The notes: generated from the sequence alone by a model not told the origin. Positions 1 through 10,779 are shown, numbered from the stretch's first letter. The stretch: DNA of 64,000 nt from Prosapia bicincta (GCA_036971475.1 JBAIZL010000001.1:152553544-152617543), one strand, 5' to 3'. Made by a program: numbers and translations.

Positions 1-2066
1 GTATATCAGACCACCAACCACACTACCCTTATGTAAAAAAAACTGGTATTACTCTTATTTATTTTTGTGCTTAAAAGAAATAAGAGTTCCATAATTTATA
101 TAAATGACTCGAGTGGCTCTTGCTAGAGCAGGGGTCGACAAATATCAGTAATTTTTGAAGCCCAGTATACCTTTTTTTTATTTAACTCAATTTGATAATG
201 ACAGCAAAAAGTGGGTCACCATATATATTGGAAGGAAGTGTGATAGAAATACTGTTAAATTAATATGATAAAATTAATATATTCAATCCTGTCAAGAATT
301 TAATTGAAACCTTCTCTTGGTTGCAATCAATCAATCTTACAAAAGTAGTTAATGTTGCATTTGGTTAATTTCATTGTTTTACAAAAGAGATTCAGATGTT
401 CAAAAGTTCTTTTGAAGTTAATGTAATTAATATTGAAGTACAGTTGTGAATAATGATTGAGCAAGAAATTAATGATACATTGAATAATTTGTTTTGAATA
501 ACAATACTACGTTTTATTTGAGTATTTTGGCGCCTCTAAGAAATTAGAAAGTTTGCAGCAGATATAATCATAGTTTATGTTAGACAATCATTTATATAGA
601 TATACATACATTTATGAGAAAATCTTTTCACATATTAAAAACATTAAACCAACGTCTTGATTGAAACAGAAAAATAAAAACTTAATCATATTTCAACTTT
701 TGTCAAAATTGAAAAGTTAATATCAAAGATACAACCAAGTCATCTCTCTGAGTTTATTTTTTGTTTACTAATCATTACTAATATTAATGACTTTTAAATT
801 TAAATAACTAGAAACAATAATAGTGTTTCAATCTTATTTCAGTTTAATAATTTAAGACTGACAAAATTTGTGGAAAAAATAATTTGTAGCCCAATATCTT
901 TTATACACATTTATAACAAACAACAATTACATTGAAATCAACATGTGCCTATTAAGGAACATTAATAATTGAGGAGCCAGGAGATATCAGTATTGGATGA
1001 CAAGGTAGAACCGTAAATCATACAGTTCAAATGAAATAAAACAGTCCAACCATATAAACAATGGTTACACTTAGTTTTAACTAATTAAAGATATTCATAA
1101 GGATATCAATATTACAGCATTGTAAATACAACCAAGACCTGATAATTCCCTTTTGGATAATTTGTTTTGCTGCTAATTCAGAGTATATGTGATATACAAT
1201 TTTTTCTAAACTTCGTTAATTTTATGAATTGGCACAAATTATCTGGATTTGAATGTAATGGCAACACTTTGAATAGTAATCAGAGAATTGTTACTTTATT
1301 AAAGAGTAATGTATACAATGAGGCCTATTTGTGTAGCTTATAGCCATATTAAGGTTCCACAATTATCCAAAGATTGTGATTCTTGTGCTGCAGGAATCTT
1401 TAAATGTATGCAATTTTTAATTTACATTAAACATACAGTATTAAAATTACTAAATTGCTGTTATTGATGTTAACCCTATATCTGGCATGGGACTAGTTTG
1501 AGTCACATGGCTTTCCATCACCTTTTACAGTTTCCATCACAACCACTTTTTAGTTGCACCCAACACATAGAGATTGAAAATTTTTACAATACTGTAGCAT
1601 TTGCAAAAGCAACAAAATATACATTATTGCAAAGCACACATTGTAAACTTCCATTATCATAAACAATACAAATTATATACCAAATTTAACAATGGAATTT
1701 TACAAATAAAATGATATAACATAACCTAATTGTATATTTTCAATGTTAAAAATATGATTTAAAAAATCTTTCCATAAACAATTAGTGACTATTTGTTGAA
1801 AGATTCCATAGTAAGCCTTTTAATACAATAGTTCTTCTACTATCTTTTGGATATTTTAACCAATTATATAAATTATGATTCTTCAATCCAAAAATAAAAA
1901 CCATTTACATTATTCTACAAACATGACCTACACTAAAATAAATATTTAGTATAGAATCTATAACTCAAGAGTTATTTATCATAATTCTTGATTTTCTAAA
2001 AATGTCCACCTTCTGGAGATCTGTTTAAAACAAAATTATTAGTAATGCATTTGCATTCCATCCTAC
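1..2066 (-). other. ci intron, 5' part (continues out of window)
   Basis: AT-rich intronic DNA following the GTAGGA donor at 2066. I looked for the rest of zinc finger 1 and fingers 2-5 on the minus strand and saw none. No repeat array or transposon is recognisable. Confidence 0.6.
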
Positions 2067-2291
2067 CTTAACTAATAGATCCTGAGTAGGAAATTCCATT
2101 CCACATTGTTTCCAATGACAGTTGGTTTCTATAAAGTCTCCTGGTTCATCTTTAAGGTCTGCTGCTGATTCTGGGGAGTTGTGTTTCAGTTCACGTTTGA
2201 CTTTGGCAGGTTTTCTTTGAACTCCACATGCAACACTAGTATCAGCTTCCGCTCGTACTCTATCAGGTTTTCTACATGAATCTATTGTCCC
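2067..2291 (-). CDS. ci: cubitus interruptus, exon entering zinc finger 1
   Basis: A 225-nt (75-codon) phase-0 exon, acceptor ACAG before 2291, donor GTAGGA from 2066. The first part is variable and basic/acidic (GTIDSCRKPDRVR, RKPAKVKRELKHN, SPESAADLKDEPGDF). It ends in IETNCHWKQCGMEFPTQD and LLVK, the N-terminal half of GLI/Ci zinc finger 1 (Cys-x4-Cys, then the FxTQxxLV helix start). The two zinc-ligand histidines and fingers 2-5 must be encoded further left. I saw no matching exon in 1-2066, so they lie beyond the window edge. Five tandem C2H2 fingers bind the GLI site in family members. Confidence 0.95.
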
Positions 2292-2856
2292 CTGTTGTTA
2301 AAAGAAATATTAGTAGCTAAAAACAATTATTTTCCAGCAATAAAGTCATCGATTTTGTTGTTGGTGACCTCTTTCAAGATAAAAACTTTGTATACCATAA
2401 CTTGACAAATTCAAATTTGATGTGAAATCATGGTACTTTCTTTTCATTCAATGTTTTTGTCTTCATGCAAAATGTTATTTTAGAAGAATATTAGGTGTGG
2501 ATGTGAAAAGTGGAAGTTGGTGGTGAAGAAAATAAAGTATTGAAAGTTTTCAAGATATGGGTGTTGAACATATATAAAGCCAATAAAAAATAAAAGAAAG
2601 TGCTAAAGAAAAAGAGTTAGATAAACAAAATTTCTGATGTGAAGTCCTTGTGAAATATAAAGTTAGTGATTTTTTTCAGTTCAGCAAGTTTCCCTCAAAT
2701 ATAGTTTCTGCCTCCAGTCCTTTTATCCAAACACATTTTCTAGCAACTCTTTATGGTAAGATTTAAACGAAATAACTTCAAGCATTTAAACGTTTCATAT
2801 TTTATATATGTTTGAGCACATTTTTCTGCCGTTCCCAACTTTTCAATATTTTCATC

Positions 2857-2895
2857 TGTTGACGCGTTTCGGATTAACTCCATTTTCAAAACTTC
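2857..2895 (-). ncRNA. Hammerhead-like motif in PLE 3' region, palindrome ACGCGU (left arm)
   Basis: Read on the minus strand: GUU, core UUGAAAA, U, hairpin GGA-GUUAA-UCC, GAA, palindrome ACGCGU, C, AAC. GUU/AAC can form stem I, GGA/UCC stem II, and the palindrome a dimeric stem III. Hammerhead consensus is CUGANGA, stem II, GAA, A15.1...U16.1, H17. Deviations are U for C3, A for G8 and one extra U before stem II. PLEs are known to carry minimal hammerheads; activity here is inferred only and the core is damaged. Confidence 0.4.
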
Positions 2896-3049
2896 AATAG
2901 TACTGGTCGCCCAAATTTTGATCTCGTCTTTATAAACCGTTAGCCACGCCCCCACCACTTCCAGATCTCACTTCCTGTTGGTGCACACCTACTCTTGCTT
3001 CTTGCGTCCACCTATTTAATAATTTTAAACTTTTAAATATAATGTTTGA

Positions 3050-3270
3050 CTATTCATTTGCTCGTTTATTATGTTTTCCTTTTCTAAATAAATTTATATA
3101 TTTCTTATAAATTTCTAAATTTTCTAAAATATTTAAACGTCTTCCTTTATTAACATAATGTAAAATTTTCATTGTATTTTTCATTTCTTATGCCCTCTTT
3201 AATCAAATGTGTAGCATAATTCTAATCATTTTTCTTATACTTAAACGACCTAATATGCTCTTTATATCTT
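3050..3270 (-). pseudogene. Penelope-like retroelement, C-terminal GIY-YIG domain remnant (left copy)
   Basis: The minus strand reads RYKEHIRSFKYKKND, stop, NYATHLIKEG, then after a small deletion MKNTMKILHYVNKGRRLNIL and ENLEIYKKYINLFRKG, ending at a stop at 3052-3050. The series (R/K)YKEHI..FK, YA.HL...GH, NTM.IL, KG..LN.LE...IYK is the C-terminal signature of the GIY-YIG endonuclease part of Penelope-like elements, which prime reverse transcription at a nick. Only the last 70 or so residues remain. An in-frame stop and a frameshift (8 bases missing against the right copy) make it dead. Confidence 0.72.
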
Positions 3271-3405
3271 TATGCTACACATTTGATTGAAAAGGGCCAT
3301 ACACTGCAAGAAATGAAAAATACAATGCAAATCTTACATTATGTTAATAAAGGAAGACGTTTAAATATTTTACAGGGAAAATGTAATAAACGAGCAAATG
3401 AATAC
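3271..3405 (+). pseudogene. Penelope-like retroelement C-terminus remnant (right copy)
   Basis: The plus strand reads YATHLIEKGHTLQEMKNT, MQILHYVNKGRRLNIL, then QGKCNKRANEY, open across 45 codons. It overlaps the left copy but keeps the GH-containing junction that the left copy lost. About 35 nt present in the left copy between RLNIL and the end are missing here. It is 5'-truncated at the palindrome centre, a normal result of incomplete reverse transcription. Not functional. Confidence 0.7.
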
Positions 3406-3564
3406 ACAGTCGAATGTTATATTTAAAAGTTTAAGACTATTAAGTAGGTGGATGCAAGAAGCAAGAGTAGGCGTGCACCAACATTAAGTGAGATCTGGAA
3501 GTGATGGGGGGCATGACTAACGGTATATAAAGACGAGCTCAAAATTTGGGCAACCAGTACTATT

Positions 3565-3604
3565 GAAGTTTTGAAAATGGAGTTAATCCGAAACTCGTCA
3601 ACAG
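3565..3604 (+). ncRNA. Hammerhead-like motif in PLE 3' region (right arm)
   Basis: Plus-strand partner of the motif at 2857-2895: UUGAAAA, U, GGA-GUUAA-UCC, GAA, then ACUCGU (one base off the palindrome ACGCGU), C, AAC. It is likely decayed. Confidence 0.33.
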
Positions 3605-4563
3605 AAGAGAATATTGAAAAGTTAGAAATGGCAGAAAAATGTACTCAAACATATAGAAATATTCCTAACAGAAATGAAGATGAGTATATTAATAATTTCA
3701 TATTTTAGTTTAAATTTAGGCCTACTCTAATTTTTCTTAGTAACTTATTGTCTTAGTAAAACCTTCAAACTTTCATTGAGATTAATAGAAATTTAAAAAT
3801 AGCACTGTATATTGCTTAAATGTATACAAAAATTAATGATTATAAAAACGTATTTCCATTAAATTATTTAAAGGTTTAAATATAATTTTATCAGAAATGT
3901 ATACACAATTGGTGATTACTGACATTACTACTACAATTTAACCCTTTAAACAGTAATTTTCCAGAGGCCACAAAAAGTAGTTTTAAAAAAATATTGTTAA
4001 ATAACATACTTATCAATAAATTGATACTTTATATTATTAGATAGAAAATTATGACATTTTGCGTGACATTATAAATCACGCAATATCATGACATTATATC
4101 TTACCACTAAGAAACAAATTTGCTATTAACTCAATTTAGGCACTTACCCCAATAGGAAATATAAACGAAAAATGTCTTTTTTTTATAAAAATGTGTGTGA
4201 TAAAGGCCTAATGATATGAAAAATATTTTAAAACATTTATACTAACTAGAGTTTTTTGTATATGGTAAGGACGGAAGCATTCTGGCAGGCACAAAGTGAT
4301 TTCACATTCCCTGGACATAAATAAGTTTTTTTTTATGGGGATGGAGGCACAATTTACTTCTAAAAATCGCTGAATAATAGCAAAACAGTTCACTACCAGT
4401 TGTAGATTGCAACAAATACGTCCACACTGCTTGAAGTCAATGTCGTTACTACTAGTGGCTTATCCTGGCGATATGACTATTGTGGCTTTACTGTTTAAAA
4501 TGATAACATATCAACTATTATATGCAATTGTTAAACTTATTAAAATTTAGGTTGTACACTTAC

Positions 4564-4739
4564 TTCCGCTTTGGCAGACAGTAGATCATCTGGTGGTAAG
4601 GGATGAATATACAGGCCACCAGCAGGTTGGTGTGGAGGTAAAGGTGGTAACAGACCTCCAGATCTTAACAAGTGCGCCTGCAGTTGTTGAAGATGTGGAG
4701 CCATGCTAGGGTGCATGCTAAGAGCTGGACTGATTGCAC
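4564..4739 (-). CDS. ci: cubitus interruptus, exon between Sufu site and zinc fingers
   Basis: A 176-nt exon, acceptor TTTACAG before 4739, donor GTAAGT from 4563. Two bases finish Gly from the previous exon, then 58 full codons read AISPALSMHPSMAPHLQQL, QAHLLRSGGLLPPLPPHQ and end PPDDLLSAKAE. The GAISPAL...MAPHLQQLQAHLLR pattern is the stretch immediately after the SYGHLSAG motif in GLI/Ci proteins. It forms a Pro/Leu-rich linker leading to the DNA-binding domain. The exon ends at a codon boundary, matching the phase of the next exon at 2291. Confidence 0.93.
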
Positions 4740-6916
4740 CTGTAAATATTTTGCCATGTTAGTGATAAGTTGAAGTAAGGAAAGGTCCTGTTAAAGTTAA
4801 GGAAAATGTGCTTAAAGGAATTCTGAATTCCATGTAACATTCTTTTTCAAACAATTTATTTAATATAACCATAATCAACACTAAAGGATTTTATTACTAT
4901 TTGTGTTCTTTAATTGTTGTTGTTGGTCTGACAAAAATTTAATTTATACTTAATTACCTAAAATTATGTAACAACACTTTATTAATCTAAGTAATATTAA
5001 CTAACACATTTGCTTCTGAATTTAAAATAGTGAAATATTTAATTTTTCATAAATATATTTGTTTTTGTTTAAATTTATTAAATACATACAGTGTGTGTGT
5101 GTGTGTGAGAGATCAAAAGAAAGAGATGTTAAGAAAACTCGGTATAAAAAATTTAATTTAAATTGTGTAATTTTTATAAAAATAGATTATTTACATTGGA
5201 GAAATGTAATGATGAACTATTTTCATTTAAACTATTTTGTGTTTAAGGTTAAAGAAAAACCACTATAGCTCATTCCCCATTGTATATGAAATCACTCAGC
5301 ATCACAGATTACTAATTTCAGTATTTCTAGAATTTAAGCATAAAAATAATAAACTAATTCCTATTCTCAGAACAAAACAATTTAGTCAAAATCTTGAATA
5401 GAAATTGGAGTGTGTAATTAGTGCATGTAATGTGGTCTTTTGAAATATTTATGTTATAGAGCTTCAGAGTAATTAACATTTTTTAGTTTTAAACCTTTTG
5501 CCAATAGAATAAACAGATTTATTAGTTTTCCTGTTCTTGGTAGTTGAACATATAAGAAACAGCCAGAGCGCAAATCAATACAAACATACTGAAGTGTTTG
5601 CCTTAAGCCTTATTAAAATTGTAATTCTGAATGGAAGAATGAGACTTTAATGGGGAATTGAAAAAATCAACTTCTCCCATTGCTGATCCAGAAAGAATAG
5701 TAGCCTCAATAACATTTCTATACATAACTTTTATTAGTAGTCTCGTACTGTTATAGAATTTTGGTGGGTTTAATTATGTAATATTGTAGGAACTTCAAGT
5801 TGTGATGGAAAGCCGATAAGATTAAGTGAATTTAAAAATTCTTGTACATAGTGAAGACTCCCTTGGATTACAAAATAAAACGTTTCTGTACATTAGAAAA
5901 AATATGTATTCTAATGAACCCTGATACTATAATTAAGAATTCACAAATTAAGTTTATAGAACTGTATTTATTACAGTACTTACATAAACTTAATGTCGCT
6001 TTGGAATACATTGTTTATCACAATTCCTTCATTTTTTGGACAAAGTTATCAAGTGTTTTGGTCTGCTTATCAGATAGTTTTTGTTCTGCAGTATCTCATA
6101 AACGTCTTAGCAGAAGCACATCTGTTGGCATGGTGTCTGCTGTTCAATATAGCTTAGTGTAGTTTCAATTGGGGTAGTTCCTTCAACGTGACCAATTTTT
6201 CATTCTTGTACTGTTTCAGTCAAACCTTCATATTTGTTCTCGTCATCACTGCCTTCAGTAATTTCTTGTATCATTTCAATAATCGTAGCATCTGTTATCT
6301 TAAATTGTTCACATCGGAATTTTAAAAACCTGGAAGTTTCCTGATGAGAAATATCAAATCTGTTTCTTCTTGTGAATCAATAAGACAGTCAACAGTTTCG
6401 TTATGACTCTGGATTTTATTCCATGACTTACTTTATGTCTCTTCTTTTATTTTAATTCCATGGTCACCTATCCAGTACACACCTTACTTGACTATTTTTT
6501 TAGAAAGTCTACAATGCACTCTTCTCCTTCAGTCTCTTCCCAGAGAGATTGTTAAAGGTAACGTCTGTGTTTTTTGGCATGCATTCCATAACACCCTGAT
6601 CCATCGGCTAGATTAGGCTCGTAACATTTGAGGGAAGAAATAAAGCAAGGATATCATCAAATAACAGTTGATCTTCATCAGGATGTGACAGTGCATTGTC
6701 TAACAGTAAATAATTTGAATATTCTTTCAAATAGATAAAATAATTTTAAATAGAAATTGGCTCAAATTTAACGGAAACTCAAACAATCGGAACTCTACTA
6801 CATTAACAGACAATGTTTACTTTCTGGGATTAGGAATGATCATTGAAGGTCCTTATAAGGAAGGAATAAGGGATTTTATTTAATTCAATGGATGTTTTAT
6901 TTTTAGTTGAACTTAC
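4740..6916 (-). other. ci intron of 2.18 kb with a Tigger relic
   Basis: Intron between the RKRALS exon and the linker exon. A short (TG)n run lies at about 5090-5108. 4740-6050 is otherwise unremarkable AT-rich DNA. The remainder is mostly the Tigger/pogo transposase relic listed separately. Confidence 0.85.
6060..6714 (-). pseudogene. Tigger/pogo-type transposase relic
   Basis: On the minus strand, pieces read YLLLDNALSHPDEDQLLFDD, ILALFLPSNVTSLI, stop, PMDQGVMECMPKNTDVTFNN, then LSGKRLKE. Further on come ETVDCLIDSQEETDLIF, LIRKLPGF and TLSYIEQQTPCQQMCF. DNAxSHP, LPxNVTSLIQPMDQGVM and the acidic tail ending in Y(V/I)EQQ are hallmarks of the DDE domain of Tigger/Jerky-like (pogo superfamily) transposases. 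The Gln expected before PMDQG is a TAG stop, and several frameshifts follow. It is antisense to nothing cellular and runs in the same direction as ci. The N-terminal HTH/CENP-B part is absent. Confidence 0.75.
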
Positions 6917-7105
6917 CTGCAGATAAATGCCCAATGGAACCAGTAGCACTAGAGCTTCTTGATCCATTGACGATGGAAACCAAAGAGTTAGGTGAGAACC
7001 TGATCATAGAATTGATGTCCAAGGAGTCTGAGTAAGGTGATGCTGATAGCGCTCGCTTGCGCCCTTGACGGGCGCTCACTGAACGAGGGCTAGCTAGTCG
7101 AGATC
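6917..7105 (-). CDS. ci: cubitus interruptus, exon with RKRALS block and Sufu-binding motif
   Basis: A 189-nt exon, acceptor ACAG before 7105, donor GTAAGT from 6916. It encodes [49 protein letters not shown] and [13 protein letters not shown]. This is the most conserved non-zinc-finger block of GLI/Ci and identifies the gene unambiguously. The final part is the Sufu interaction site, usually SYGH(L/I)S. Here it reads SIGHLSA, with Ile (ATT) for the usual Tyr, while Gly and His are kept. Sufu holds GLI/Ci in the cytoplasm and stabilises it, so the change may matter. The exon ends with one base of the Gly codon completed in the next exon (HLSAG/AISPAL). GC content is well above the flanking introns. 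Confidence 0.96.
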
Positions 7106-7645
7106 CTGTAAATACAAAATATTTTAATGGGAACCATACAAATTCAAAATGAATGGTACTACTGTATTTACTGTTAAGATTAACTTGAAAATGTCATTCA
7201 TAGGATGAAGTTATGAGTTAGCTAGTTAGAATTAAATATGAAATCCTCATATTTCTTCAACACGTTACCTTCAAATTTTGAGTTGGATATTTAAACTTCA
7301 AAGAATATTGTAAACCTAAACAACCGACAAGCATTTTTAATCAAAACACAACCCATCAATCTAAAGATTTTAAAAAAATAATTAACACAGACATTAAAAA
7401 AAGACTTGAAACAAATAAATACATAAAATACTTCGAAACAGATTTTTCTAATAAATGCTGGACAGTATTTTGATATTAAAAGACATCTATTAATGCCCAT
7501 GGCATGAGCTCCTTTAACAGGATAATCATATAAAATGTAAACTTAAATATATAGCTCACTAATTACTTGGGATAATTTACTGTAGTTTAACATTAACAAA
7601 TAGTACATACATCCTCTAGGCACAAATATTTTTATTGTCTCAAAC

Positions 7646-8010
7646 CATGACGGATCAGTGAACAAGGAAAGGGAAATGTTAGGTGCAGGATACTTCAACC
7701 AGAATAATCACGAGCAGTACTACATACAGGCAAGTGCGCACTCAAGTATGGACGCCGAGCTGTTAGCCATCAACGCAGCTCTAGCCAGTTGTTATTCCCT
7801 GGCCAGTGACCACATCTGCATTTTAACGGACTCCAGATCCGCTCTAGAAACACTATCTAGATCAGGTACTACGGCGTACTACTTTCGGATCAAGGAAATA
7901 AGGAGACAGCTCCTACAGCTACACATCTTGGGCAAATCCATAACCTTTCAGTGGGTCCCATCTCACTGTGGAGTTTTCGGAAATGAAATAGCAGGTAGAA
8001 TCGCAAAATA
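7646..8010 (+). pseudogene. LINE-type retrotransposon RNase H domain, broken
   Basis: The frame reads HDGSVNKEREMLGAGYF, then SSMDAELLAINAALASC, ICILTDSRSALETLS, FQWVPSHCGVFGNEIAGRIA and a stop. These are the four RNase H catalytic blocks of jockey/I/R1-type non-LTR elements: D in DGS, E in DAELLAI, D in TDSRSAL, and the His/Asp block WVPSHCG..GNE.A(D). The last catalytic Asp is Gly (GGT), and a stop plus frameshift follow. Reverse transcriptase and endonuclease parts are missing (5' truncated). It lies antisense within the ci intron. Confidence 0.82.
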
Positions 8011-8051
8011 ATAATGCAACCTTGCGACGAGGGTAGATTCTCGTTACTGCA

Positions 8052-8435
8052 GTGCAAAAGTTCGGCCGACAAATGTGGAATACAGGAGCTACGGGTAGCC
8101 ACCTACACCAAATACAGCCAGAGCCCGCAAAAGAAGACATGTATAATAACATCCCCCGTCCAATAGCAACTTTTGCAGCCAGAGCACGAACAGGACACAT
8201 TGTGACTCAGAATTATCTTTACCGTTTTAATCTCACAGATTCACCTGAATGCAGCCTATGTGGGATTGAGGAGGAGTATCTGGAACACATACTTATGCAT
8301 TGTCATTACCCGATAGCAGCAAGGGACATCTTAAGAACACTGGTGTCGTCGTGGAGGGACATATTGAGAGATAAAGGTTACAGGACTCTTACATCCATTA
8401 TCTACCATGGACATCGGGCTATCGGCTACACATGA
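8052..8435 (+). pseudogene. LINE C-terminal region with CCHC finger
   Basis: Continues the LINE product after the break at about 8010. It reads FAARARTGHIVTQNYLYRF, then CSLCGIEEEYLEHILMHC (Cys-x2-Cys-x8-His-x4-Cys), then a Trp/Arg-rich tail to a stop at 8435. A CCHC motif after RNase H is typical of hemipteran and dipteran jockey/I-group elements. It is in a different frame from the RNase H block, so the two cannot be one working ORF. Confidence 0.75.
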
Positions 8436-8530
8436 AGCTGGAAGCATGTGCGAAGAAGTACGAAGTTTATGTACATTTATGTTACAAAGTAACTATCCTC
8501 AGAGACATGACAATGAATATGTATTGTCAT

Positions 8531-8573
8531 GTCTCTAAAGATGGCTATTTTCTAACCGAAATGTACATAAGAC
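8531..8573 (+). ncRNA. Hammerhead-like motif, palindrome AUGUACAU (plus arm)
   Basis: GUCU, core CUAAAGA (G5 mutated), U, hairpin GGCUA-UUUUC-UAACC, GAA, AUGUACAU, A, AGAC. GUCU and AGAC are complementary (stem I). Compared with CCCU/AGGG at 10799-10841, both sides have changed together. A more decayed inverted partner lies at 8467-8505 on the minus strand (CUGAGGA, U, AGUUAC-UUU-GUAACAU). Confidence 0.4.
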
Positions 8574-8627
8574 TAGAATAAAAATATATGTGCCTAGAGG
8601 TTGTGTGCATTATTTATAAATATATAA

Positions 8628-9893
8628 GGTCATCAAAAATAAATACGCTTATTTGATAAATTGATTACTTTGGGAGCAATGAACATATTGAGGAAAATAT
8701 GGTTTTAAAATAGAGAGGATGGTTGGGAGTTTTTGTTTTTAGAGTTGGTAGTGGTCACTGTGTTGTGCTGATGGGCCTAGCTCCTTGTCACTATGATATA
8801 TAGGCCGTGGAGCAAAAAACTCAGAGTGTGCTTTGGTTCTTGTAAATTAACAACCAATAATAACCAATTATTCGTGTTTAACAAAATTTTAGACAAACAT
8901 GTTGTCACAATGCACCTGACAATATAGTCATTTATCCATGGTACAATCTATTTAAAATCACAGAAATTTTTAGACAAACCCATTTCACCAGGTCGGACAA
9001 GAACATCAGGTGAAAATAATGTGCATATTCGATTGCCTTGAGTTAGAAATAAAAAAAATCTGTTGATCTTTGGAGTTTGAAACTAGGAATACTACGACTA
9101 CCATCGAAAATATTCTCCATGAACGTTCAAACCTGTATGCCTACAAAACTTCAACCTTGGTATGAAATTAAACCAACCAACTGGAAAAAACATACAAGTT
9201 TTGCAGATTCTGTGGTAGAAGATCTTGTCAACAATGATAATTTTCAAGTTCGATAATCTTTACTGACGAAGCAACTTTCCACACCAATGGGTGTATTAAC
9301 TGTAGAATACACAAATACATTCACGAATCTCCAAAAGTGGTCTGTGTTGCGTGTTACTGGACAACCAGGTTTTTGGCCTTTTCTTTTTTGTTAAGAAAAC
9401 AATTACTGCTGATGTATAGCTGAATAGGCTTCAGTTATTCGTTTTTCTGGTGTCTGTGTAATGTTCATGCAAGATGGGGCACTGCTGCATTACAAAAGAA
9501 ATGTTCAGAAGACAATGAATACATAGTTTCTAAATGGTTGGATTGCTAGAAGTGTCCAGAAACCCAGATCTCACACCAAAGAAGTTTCTTTCTGGGGATA
9601 CATTAAAAACATAGTGTATAGTGAAATCATTCATGACACAGTGCATCTCACAGGAATGGATAGTTGCTGCCATGGCTACTGTCACTCTAATACATGCTTT
9701 AGAATAGAAGGGGAGAAATTGAATATCGTTTTGATGTCTGTCGTGCAACTAATGGGGCAAATATCGAAACTTACTAAGGTACATAAAAAACTTCCAACCT
9801 TCCTCTTTATTTTAAAACCTTATTCACATCAATTTTTTTCATCCCACTCGAAGTAGACAATTGATCAAATAAGGGTTTTTTTTTTTGATGACC
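8628..9893 (+). mobile_element. Mariner-type (Tc1/mariner superfamily) element, decayed
   Basis: Terminal inverted repeats: the left end starts GGTCATCAAAAATAAATACG and continues CTTATTTGATAAATTGA. The right end, reverse complemented, starts GGTCATCAAAAAAAAAACCC and continues TTATTTGATCAATTG. The length of about 1.27 kb is typical of mariner elements. A broken transposase lies inside on the plus strand. Confidence 0.65.
9090..9774 (+). pseudogene. Mariner-type transposase, frameshifted and truncated
   Basis: Pieces in shifting plus frames: IENILHERSNLYAYKTS, FTDEATFHTNGCIN (first catalytic Asp, about 9265), then SPKVVCVACYWTT. MQDGALLHYKRNVQKT follows (second Asp, about 9474), then RNPDLTPKKF (third Asp, about 9565), VSFWGYIKNIVY, and a tail like YRFDVCRATNGANIE. 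The order F(T/S)DEATFH, QDGAPPH, SPDLTP, F.WGY.K..VY, R.D.CR...G..IE is that of a mariner-like family widespread in arthropods. Several frameshifts and stops make it inactive. The N-terminal HTH part is only partly recognisable. Confidence 0.75.
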
Positions 9894-10779
9894 CATTATA
9901 ATTTACATGTATTCAATTAATACTATTTAAAACACTAAATCTCTTAAGTCTAAAGGAAAAACAACTTTCAATAACAAATATATGGTTTATAAAGGTTGCA
10001 TCCTTGATGTTTTAAACCAATATTTGTAACTCTTCTGCTAATAAAATAAGAGCTGTAACTCCACAAGTCAGGATGTGTTATCCTAACCAATGGTCTAATG
10101 CTAGATAATAAGGGCAAAATGCTTTGGACTGGGAAAATACGTTAGATTAATAAGGTCCAATAGGTTTCAGTGCTGCTGCCTACCAGGAAGTAGTAAAATT
10201 GCAATTAGACCACTCTGGCAGTAAAAGATGCAAGTTGCGGCACCTATTTCAAGTCTTTAGTCAATTTCATAAAATATGAGACTGAATCACTCTAACTGCT
10301 TCAATTATACAAGCAGTATTATCACATTTAACATAAACTTCCAATCAGAAACAGGCATGTTATATGTAATTCAGCATATGGGTTTTTTTATCATATACCT
10401 GAAGAAACACAATACTTTTAAAAATCCTTCCTTTTTTGTCTTTCTCTCCTCCTTATAAAAACCTCCTTTGACTAGTTCTCCCCCCTCCCTCCCTCCCTAG
10501 GGCTACAATTTGAAGGATTCAGTATACTGATGTTTACTGTATTTATAACTACTTTTGTATTTTTAGATGGTTGTGGACCTTAGTCAACATTTTAGATGGT
10601 TGTAGGCCTCATTTAGGAAATTTACAAATATTTAAAATGACGAAGCAATGTATATCATAGAAAAATTCAAATGCACAATGTTTTATTTTGTTCCACTGCA
10701 AAAACCTATAACAACAGTTATTTATTAGGAATACACTGAGGTTCAATATTAATATTAAATACACAAAAACCTCATAACC

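Larger units (their letters stand above)
2795..3670. repeat. Large inverted repeat: two head-to-head Penelope-like 3' ends
   Basis: The left arm (2795-3215) is closely similar to the reverse complement of the right arm (3271-3670). A 55-nt spacer at 3216-3270 belongs to the left copy. Reading outward from the centre, each arm has the C-terminal coding end of a Penelope-like retroelement, then a 3' untranslated part with a hammerhead-like motif, then a shared outer end near a TATTCC-like sequence. Arms differ by point changes and small indels, so this is an old double insertion and not an assembly mirror. A third partial copy of the 3' region lies at 47661-47800. Confidence 0.8.
2292..4563 (-). 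other. ci intron of 2.27 kb containing a PLE palindrome
   Basis: Intron between the exon ending in SAKAE and the zinc finger 1 exon. The first 500 bp (2292-2790) and the last 900 bp (3670-4563) show nothing recognisable. The middle is the head-to-head Penelope-like palindrome listed separately. Confidence 0.85.
7612..8602 (+). mobile_element. Composite insertion bounded by inverted terminal segments
   Basis: The left end starts CCTCTAGGCACAAATA. The right end is its near-complement (TATATGTGCCTAGAGG, ending 8602), about 24 bp with one mismatch. Between them lie a LINE-type RNase H fragment and, at 8467-8575, an inverted pair of hammerhead-like motifs. The right-end tail (AATAAAAAT...AGAGGTTG) resembles the tails of the motif copies at 10799 and 45633. 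No clear target-site duplication is visible. It may be a LINE fragment captured between two inverted tails of a Penelope-like or retrozyme-like family. Confidence 0.45.

Noticed and set aside
5842..6162. 106-codon plus-strand ORF
   Set aside because: Its right part is antisense to the Tigger relic and the rest has no motif.
7890..8200. Two minus-strand ORFs across the RNase H region
   Set aside because: Shadows of the plus-strand LINE coding sequence.
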